Positions 30,685-34,549 of a stretch of DNA of 34,549 bases are shown here, piece by piece. This DNA is from Scatosoma sp045594025 (GTDB lineage: Bacteria; Bacillota; Clostridia; Christensenellales; Borkfalkiaceae). The notes beneath the pieces are model-generated. The model ran no database searches. It saw only the letters and a list, made by a program, of their open reading frames with translations, and had not been told where the DNA came from. The stretch is taken from NCBI GenBank assembly GCA_045594025.1, contig JAZNXS010000040.1:1-34549 (forward strand). Reading direction: 5' to 3'. The position numbers and the translations under genes were made by a program. Position 1 is the first letter of the stretch. The number at the start of each line of letters is the position of its first letter.

Positions 30685-30715
30685 ATTTATACCGCAAATC
30701 CGCAACGTTTAAAAC
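30685..30715 (-). promoter_or_regulatory. candidate sigma-B-like promoter of the STAS/sigma operon
   Basis: On the minus strand GTTTTAA (30709-30715), 14 bases, then CGGTATAAA. This resembles the GTTTAA-N12-14-GGGTAT pattern of B. subtilis sigma-B promoters and fits poorly with sigma-A at -35. If real, the operon is autoregulated by its own sigma factor. The call rests on one site. Confidence 0.4.
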
Positions 30716-30729
30716 GGTTTTCGGTATTT

Positions 30730-31695
30730 TTATGCAACAATAGGAACGATATTCATCAAAAGCCCAACCGACACTGCAACCGCGTAACAAACCGCAATCA
30801 GCAAAAGGTTTCGTTTCCATTGACGAACGTTTCTAAGCAGCACGACAAAGCCCATACCAGCATTCGCGCAGAGCCCTGCCACGCACGAGCCGAACGTAAT
30901 ACCGCCGCTTAAAAAGGTCTGGGTGATGACTACACTGGAAGCGCAATTCGGAATCAATCCCACCGCCGCGGAAATGAACGGCTGTACAAAGCGATTACGC
31001 TGCATAAACGAAACAAACGCATCCTCGCCTACTGAATGAATAACCATACCTAAAACGAAATTAACTAGCAGAATAAAGCCGCCCACTTTCAACACGTGCA
31101 ACAACGGATACCAAAGATAATTCTTCCACGGGCTGTCGTTTTCGTGTTTTCTGCCACATGCGCAATTCACCTCGACGTCCCGTTCTTCTTCATATCTCTG
31201 TATGAAAATTTCGTGCACGGTTTGCGGTCTTTCTGTTATACCAGAAGGCAGTTGAACGCGCACCTGCTCCTTACCTATTAGCTTTAAAACGAAATCCGCC
31301 GCATAGCCTACCGCCACGCCGACGCAAATTTTTACCGCCAACATGGGCAACAGCCAAACGGCTCCCTCGCCGCTAGAAAGCATGATAATAAACGCTTCGT
31401 CGCTGGTCGCCATAAAGATAGCGAGTAGCGTCCCTACGGTGATATATTTCTGCTCGAACAGTTTTGCCGCCATGACAGAAAAACCGCATTGCGGAATTAA
31501 ACCCGTTGCCGAGCCGACAAGAGGCCCCAACTTGCCGCCAAGCTTTGTCACCTTTTGCGTATCCGCTTTATTTTCAATCAACTCGATGGCAACGTAGATG
31601 ATGAAGATAAACGGCAATAACGGCAACGTGTGTTCTAACGCATGCCAAAGTTGATGGCCGAATGCCTCAAAAAAGTGTGCGACGTCCTGCCACAT
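30730..31695 (-). CDS. ArsP_2-type (putative manganese or metalloid) permease
   Basis: A 321-residue protein with about ten hydrophobic helices in two related halves. Each half has the same signature: GLIPQCGFSVMAAKLF near 65-80 and GLIPNCASSVVITQTF near 240-255. This duplicated GLIP.C motif fits the ArsP_2 family (putative heavy-metal exporters, also annotated as putative manganese transporters). The cytosolic loop between halves contains the Cys/His cluster CACGRKH (about 175-181), a possible metal site. It starts one base after the tsaD stop and belongs to the secA-prfB-tsaD transcript. The transported ion is unproven. Confidence 0.82.
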   Translation of the reverse strand: MWQDVAHFFEAFGHQLWHALEHTLPLLPFIFIIYVAIELIENKADTQKVTKLGGKLGPLVGSATGLIPQCGFSVMAAKLFEQKYITVGTLLAIFMATSDEAFIIMLSSGEGAVWLLPMLAVKICVGVAVGYAADFVLKLIGKEQVRVQLPSGITERPQTVHEIFIQRYEEERDVEVNCACGRKHENDSPWKNYLWYPLLHVLKVGGFILLVNFVLGMVIHSVGEDAFVSFMQRNRFVQPFISAAVGLIPNCASSVVITQTFLSGGITFGSCVAGLCANAGMGFVVLLRNVRQWKRNLLLIAVCYAVAVSVGLLMNIVPIVA

Positions 31696-31696
31696 A

Positions 31697-32785
31697 TTAC
31701 ACCTCTTTGCTGCTTTGACGACGGCTTTGCACCGTCTCCAAGGTCGCAGCCAAAGGAATGGACGCCTTTGCCGTCAAATCCATGTTGGCAAAATTCCCCA
31801 AACGGAACTGCACCAAGCCCTCTGAAGCGATCATTGCCGCGTTATCCGTACAATACCGCTTTTCAGGCAATACCAAACGTAAGCCGTGTTTATCACACGC
31901 CTTTTGCAAGCTTTCTCTCAAATACCCGTTCGCCGTTACGCCGCCGCCTGCCGTCACGGTGGAAACACCCTTTTCTAATGCCGCCGCCACCGTCTTTTCC
32001 ACAAGCACGTCCACCGCCGCGCATTGGAAGGAGCAAGCCACGTCCGCCTTGGAATAGCTTTCCCCTTTTTGGCCCTTGGTATGGCAGTAATTGATAACCG
32101 CCGTTTTTAATCCACTGTACGAGAAGTTATATCCGCCGCCGCCTTTGAGCATCTTCGGCATGGGAATGACAGGCTCCCCGTCCTTAGCGCAACGTTCGAT
32201 ATGCGGACCGCCAGGGTAGTGCAAGCCCAGCACCCTTGCCACTTTATCAAAAGCTTCGCCTGCCGCGTCGTCCAAGGTAGCGCCCAGTATCTCGAACTCC
32301 GATTCCGACTTCGCATACAAAATCGCCGTATGTCCGCCGCTTGCCAAAAGCGTCACGAACGGAGCGTTTAAATCGGGAGAATCCAAATACGCTGCCGCCA
32401 AATGTCCACGAATATGGTTGACCGCAATCAAAGGTTTGTTGAGCGCGTACGCAAACGCTTTCGCAAAAGACACGCCTACCAAAAGCGCGCCCAAAAGGCC
32501 CGCGCCGTACGTTACCGCTACGGCGTCGATATCCTGATACGTAATCTCTGCGTTTTGCACAGCGCGTTCCACCACTTGGGCAATTTCGTCCGTGTGCGCC
32601 CTCGATGCGATTTCGGGAACGACACCGCCAAATTTCGCTTGTACCGTCGCCGAAGACGCAATCTCATCCGAAAGAATTTTTCTACCGCAAATCACCGCCG
32701 CTGCCGTTTCATCGCAGGACGATTCAATGCCGAGAATAATCGGCTCTTTTTTATGAATATCCAGTTTTTCAAAAGGATCGTACAT
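31697..32785 (-). CDS. tsaD: tRNA threonylcarbamoyladenosine transferase TsaD
   Basis: A 362-residue enzyme (usual 330-345, with a short N-terminal extension) that moves the threonylcarbamoyl group onto A37 of ANN-decoding tRNAs, together with TsaB and TsaE. The ASKHA-fold opening is LGIESSCDETAAAV at 19-32. The metal-binding HxxxH pair is HIRGH (H124, H128). LLASGGHTAILYA and the C-terminal VTAGGGVTANGYLRE are also typical. tsaB and tsaE are not in this window. A short terminator separates it from prfB. Confidence 0.97.
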   Translation of the reverse strand: MYDPFEKLDIHKKEPIILGIESSCDETAAAVICGRKILSDEIASSATVQAKFGGVVPEIASRAHTDEIAQVVERAVQNAEITYQDIDAVAVTYGAGLLGALLVGVSFAKAFAYALNKPLIAVNHIRGHLAAAYLDSPDLNAPFVTLLASGGHTAILYAKSESEFEILGATLDDAAGEAFDKVARVLGLHYPGGPHIERCAKDGEPVIPMPKMLKGGGGYNFSYSGLKTAVINYCHTKGQKGESYSKADVACSFQCAAVDVLVEKTVAAALEKGVSTVTAGGGVTANGYLRESLQKACDKHGLRLVLPEKRYCTDNAAMIASEGLVQFRLGNFANMDLTAKASIPLAATLETVQSRRQSSKEV

Positions 32786-32805
32786 AGTTTACCTACTCAA
32801 TAATA

Positions 32806-32835
32806 GCAAAAGGGCGGTTACTCCGCCCCTTTTCT
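32806..32835 (-). terminator. terminator between prfB and tsaD
   Basis: GGGCGG (32812-32817) pairs with CCGCCC (32823-32828), loop TTACT, flanked by A and T runs of four. It is short, and no good tsaD promoter is seen, so partial read-through is likely. Confidence 0.7.
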
Positions 32836-33932
32836 TATGATTTTTTCAAATAATCGATTACAAAGCCGTGAATTTCCCCATCCATAACCGCCTGAATGTC
32901 GCCTTTTTCATAACCGGTGCGGTGGTCTTTGGCAAGCGTGTACGGACAGAATACGTACGAACGGATCTGCGCACCCCATTCAATCTTCTTCACGTCCCCT
33001 TTCATGGCAGCAGCTTCCGCTTGACGCTGCTCAATCTTCTTTTCCAACAGCTTGGAACGGAGCATGTTAAAGCACATTGCCTTGTTTTGGAGCTGCGAAC
33101 GTTCGTTTTGGCACTGTACCACGATTCCCGTAGGGAAGTGCGTAATACGTACGGCAGAAGCAACCTTGTTTACGTTTTGACCGCCTGCGCCGCCCGAATG
33201 ATAAATATCGATACGGATATCGTCGTCGTTGATCTCCACTTCGTTGTCGTCTTCAACCTCAGGCATAACTTCCAAGGAGCAGAAAGACGTTTGACGGCGT
33301 TTGTTTGCGTCGAAAGGAGAGATACGCACCAAACGGTGTACCCCCATTTCCGCCTTCAAATACCCATAAGCGTTTTCCCCCTCTACACGGAAGTCCACAC
33401 TCTTAAACCCTGCGCCGTCGCCTGCTTCTCTATCCAACTCGTATACCTTAAAGCCCATCTTTTCGCAATAGCGGCAATACATACGGTAAAGCATCTGGCA
33501 CCAGTCGCACGCCTCCGTACCGCCTGCCCCTGCATGGAGCGTAAGCATAGCGTTGTGGTTATCGTAAGGTCCTTTCAGAATTGCGCGAATGCGCATATCT
33601 TCAATATCCTTTTCTGCCGTAGACAGCATCTCATCCAGCTCGGCAATCAAGCTTTCATCCTCGGTCTCCTCAATGAGGTCAATGACGTCTTCCGCGTCGG
33701 AAAGCGCCGTTGCGCCTTTTTCATAGGAAGCAATCTTATTGCGAATGGACGCAATCTCCCTACCGATTTTGGTGGATTTTTCCAAATCCTGCCAAACTTC
33801 AGGGTTTTCTTGCTCCTTTTCCAGTTCTGCAAGACGGGGACGGAGGTGTTCGATATCCAAAGCGTATTCCGCTTCCTTCAACACCTCACGCATGCCTTGA
33901 ATTTTTAATCTGTAATCATCCGCTTTGAACAT
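32835..33932 (-). CDS. prfB: peptide chain release factor 2
   Basis: A 365-residue RF2. The stop-codon recognition tripeptide SPF is at 205-207, which distinguishes it from RF1 (PxT), and the peptidyl-hydrolysis motif GGQ is at 250-252 within SGGAGGQNVNKV. The N-terminus reads straight through from the ATG: the place where many bacteria have an in-frame UGA and a programmed +1 shift reads GAATACGCTTTGGATATC here, with no stop. RF2 level is therefore not autoregulated by frameshifting. AAGGA lies about 8 bases before the ATG, 13 bases after secA. Confidence 0.97.
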   Translation of the reverse strand: MFKADDYRLKIQGMREVLKEAEYALDIEHLRPRLAELEKEQENPEVWQDLEKSTKIGREIASIRNKIASYEKGATALSDAEDVIDLIEETEDESLIAELDEMLSTAEKDIEDMRIRAILKGPYDNHNAMLTLHAGAGGTEACDWCQMLYRMYCRYCEKMGFKVYELDREAGDGAGFKSVDFRVEGENAYGYLKAEMGVHRLVRISPFDANKRRQTSFCSLEVMPEVEDDNEVEINDDDIRIDIYHSGGAGGQNVNKVASAVRITHFPTGIVVQCQNERSQLQNKAMCFNMLRSKLLEKKIEQRQAEAAAMKGDVKKIEWGAQIRSYVFCPYTLAKDHRTGYEKGDIQAVMDGEIHGFVIDYLKKS

Positions 33933-33945
33933 ATAAATTCCTTAA

Positions 33946-34549
33946 TTACTTATTTTCCTCTTTCGATTCGTTTGCCTTTTTCTGTTGCAACGCGATCTCG
34001 TTCATTTTCTGCATATCCGCAGGCGTCATCGGTCTTTGACGACGGTAAGGACGGAGCTCTTCCGTTCTTACGGGAACACGAATCACCGTAGGACCGCCCT
34101 GCGCACCGTTTGCGTTGATGTTCATAGGCTGCTGCGGTTCGGTTTGAATGAGCATACTGATCTTCAAAAGTCTGGTAATCGTGATACGCTGAATACGCTC
34201 GATCATTTCGTCAAACATATCAAACCCTTCTTTCTTGTAGGAAATGACGGGATCCACTTGTCCGTATGCGCGAAGAGAAATACCCTTTCTCAGCTGATCC
34301 ATGGCGTCGATGTGATCGATCCAGTTTCTGTCTACCGCCATCAACAGCTCGTTACATTCGATTCTATCGAAATTGAGGTCAGGTCTCTTTTCCTTGATCA
34401 ATGCGATCTTGTTTTCGTATTCTTTCTTAACCTTGTTGGTGATTTTCTTTAACGCAAGCTCGTAATCCCACTTCATCAAACGCTCGCGCGTGACGTAGTT
34501 GGTGCCTTCGGGCAATACTTTCTGTTCGAGCGCGCGGTTCAATTCTTCC
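33946..34549 (-). CDS. secA: SecA preprotein translocase ATPase, C-terminal part (cut by window edge)
   Basis: The last 200 or so residues of SecA, open through the right edge. The helical wing/scaffold signature is clear: VDRNWIDHIDAMDQLRKGIS, then LRAYGQVDPVISYKKEGFDMF. The C-terminal linker (from about RTEELRPYRRQRPMT) is Gln/Lys/Glu-rich and ends in KANESKEENK. It lacks the CxCGSGKKYKxCC zinc-binding tail found in many SecA proteins, so contact with SecB-like partners or phospholipid through that tail is not expected. prfB follows 13 bases downstream, a common gene order in Firmicutes. Confidence 0.95.
   Translation of the reverse strand, partial: EELNRALEQKVLPEGTNYVTRERLMKWDYELALKKITNKVKKEYENKIALIKEKRPDLNFDRIECNELLMAVDRNWIDHIDAMDQLRKGISLRAYGQVDPVISYKKEGFDMFDEMIERIQRITITRLLKISMLIQTEPQQPMNINANGAQGGPTVIRVPVRTEELRPYRRQRPMTPADMQKMNEIALQQKKANESKEENK

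Noticed and set aside
30656..30729. Terminator between the ArsP_2 permease and the STAS gene
   Set aside because: TACCG/CGGTA can pair across the gap, but there is no stable GC stem with a T run. Read-through from the permease into the sigma operon cannot be excluded.
32868..33908. 346-codon open frame antisense to prfB
   Set aside because: prfB is certain from its SPF and GGQ motifs, and the antisense product resembles nothing.

Overview
The window looks like a chromosomal core region from a mid-GC member of the Firmicutes, most likely an uncultured clostridial lineage. The reasons are the AGGAGG-type ribosome binding sites, the sigma-A promoters with 17-base spacers, the many intrinsic terminators, a SigB/SigF-type sigma factor with partner-switching proteins, folate and cobalamin riboswitches in front of ECF-transporter S components, and the DUF512-der-plsY gene order. 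I see no phage, transposase, CRISPR array, rRNA or tRNA. Placement below class level is inference.

Layout. 1-4,505 (+): a LysR regulator facing a divergent promoter for a gene off the left edge, then upp, then a HAD hydrolase with a family 3 glycosidase. 4,568-15,162 (-): one long, tightly packed operon, in transcription order lgt, pncB, lspA, rluD-type synthase, DUF512 radical-SAM protein, der, a 97-base tandem repeat, plsY, trkA, trkH. Its promoter sits inside the terminator of the next unit, and it has a leader of about 200 bases that folds well. 15,464-16,297 (-): an S component (folT) behind a tetrahydrofolate riboswitch. 16,320-17,427 (+): a DUF421-DUF4363 pair. 17,476-19,120 (-): a UDP-sugar pyrophosphorylase coupled to a small unknown protein. 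19,199-20,590 (-): a cobalamin riboswitch, a DUF4430 lipoprotein and a second S component. 20,647-24,522 (+): a phosphohexomutase and transketolase. 24,645-27,222 (-): a PucR-type regulator and an S41 protease. 27,341-28,841 (+): an unknown multi-pass membrane protein behind a perfect consensus promoter. 28,873-30,715 (-): STAS protein, degenerate RsbW-like protein, sigma factor, second RsbW-like protein. 30,730-34,549 (-): secA (cut by the window edge), prfB, tsaD and an ArsP_2-type metal permease.

Themes. Salvage is prominent: uracil (upp), niacin (pncB), folate (folT), and probably a corrinoid (DUF4430 lipoprotein plus S component). Neither S component has the ECF ATPase/T subunits beside it, so both probably use a shared energising module encoded elsewhere. 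lgt and lspA supply the lipoprotein-processing enzymes that the DUF4430 lipoprotein would need. The parts with the most room for something new are the cobalamin-controlled pair, the sigma operon with two differently decayed RsbW-like proteins, the structured lgt leader, the tandem repeat before plsY, and the abundant-looking membrane protein at 27.5-28.8 kb.
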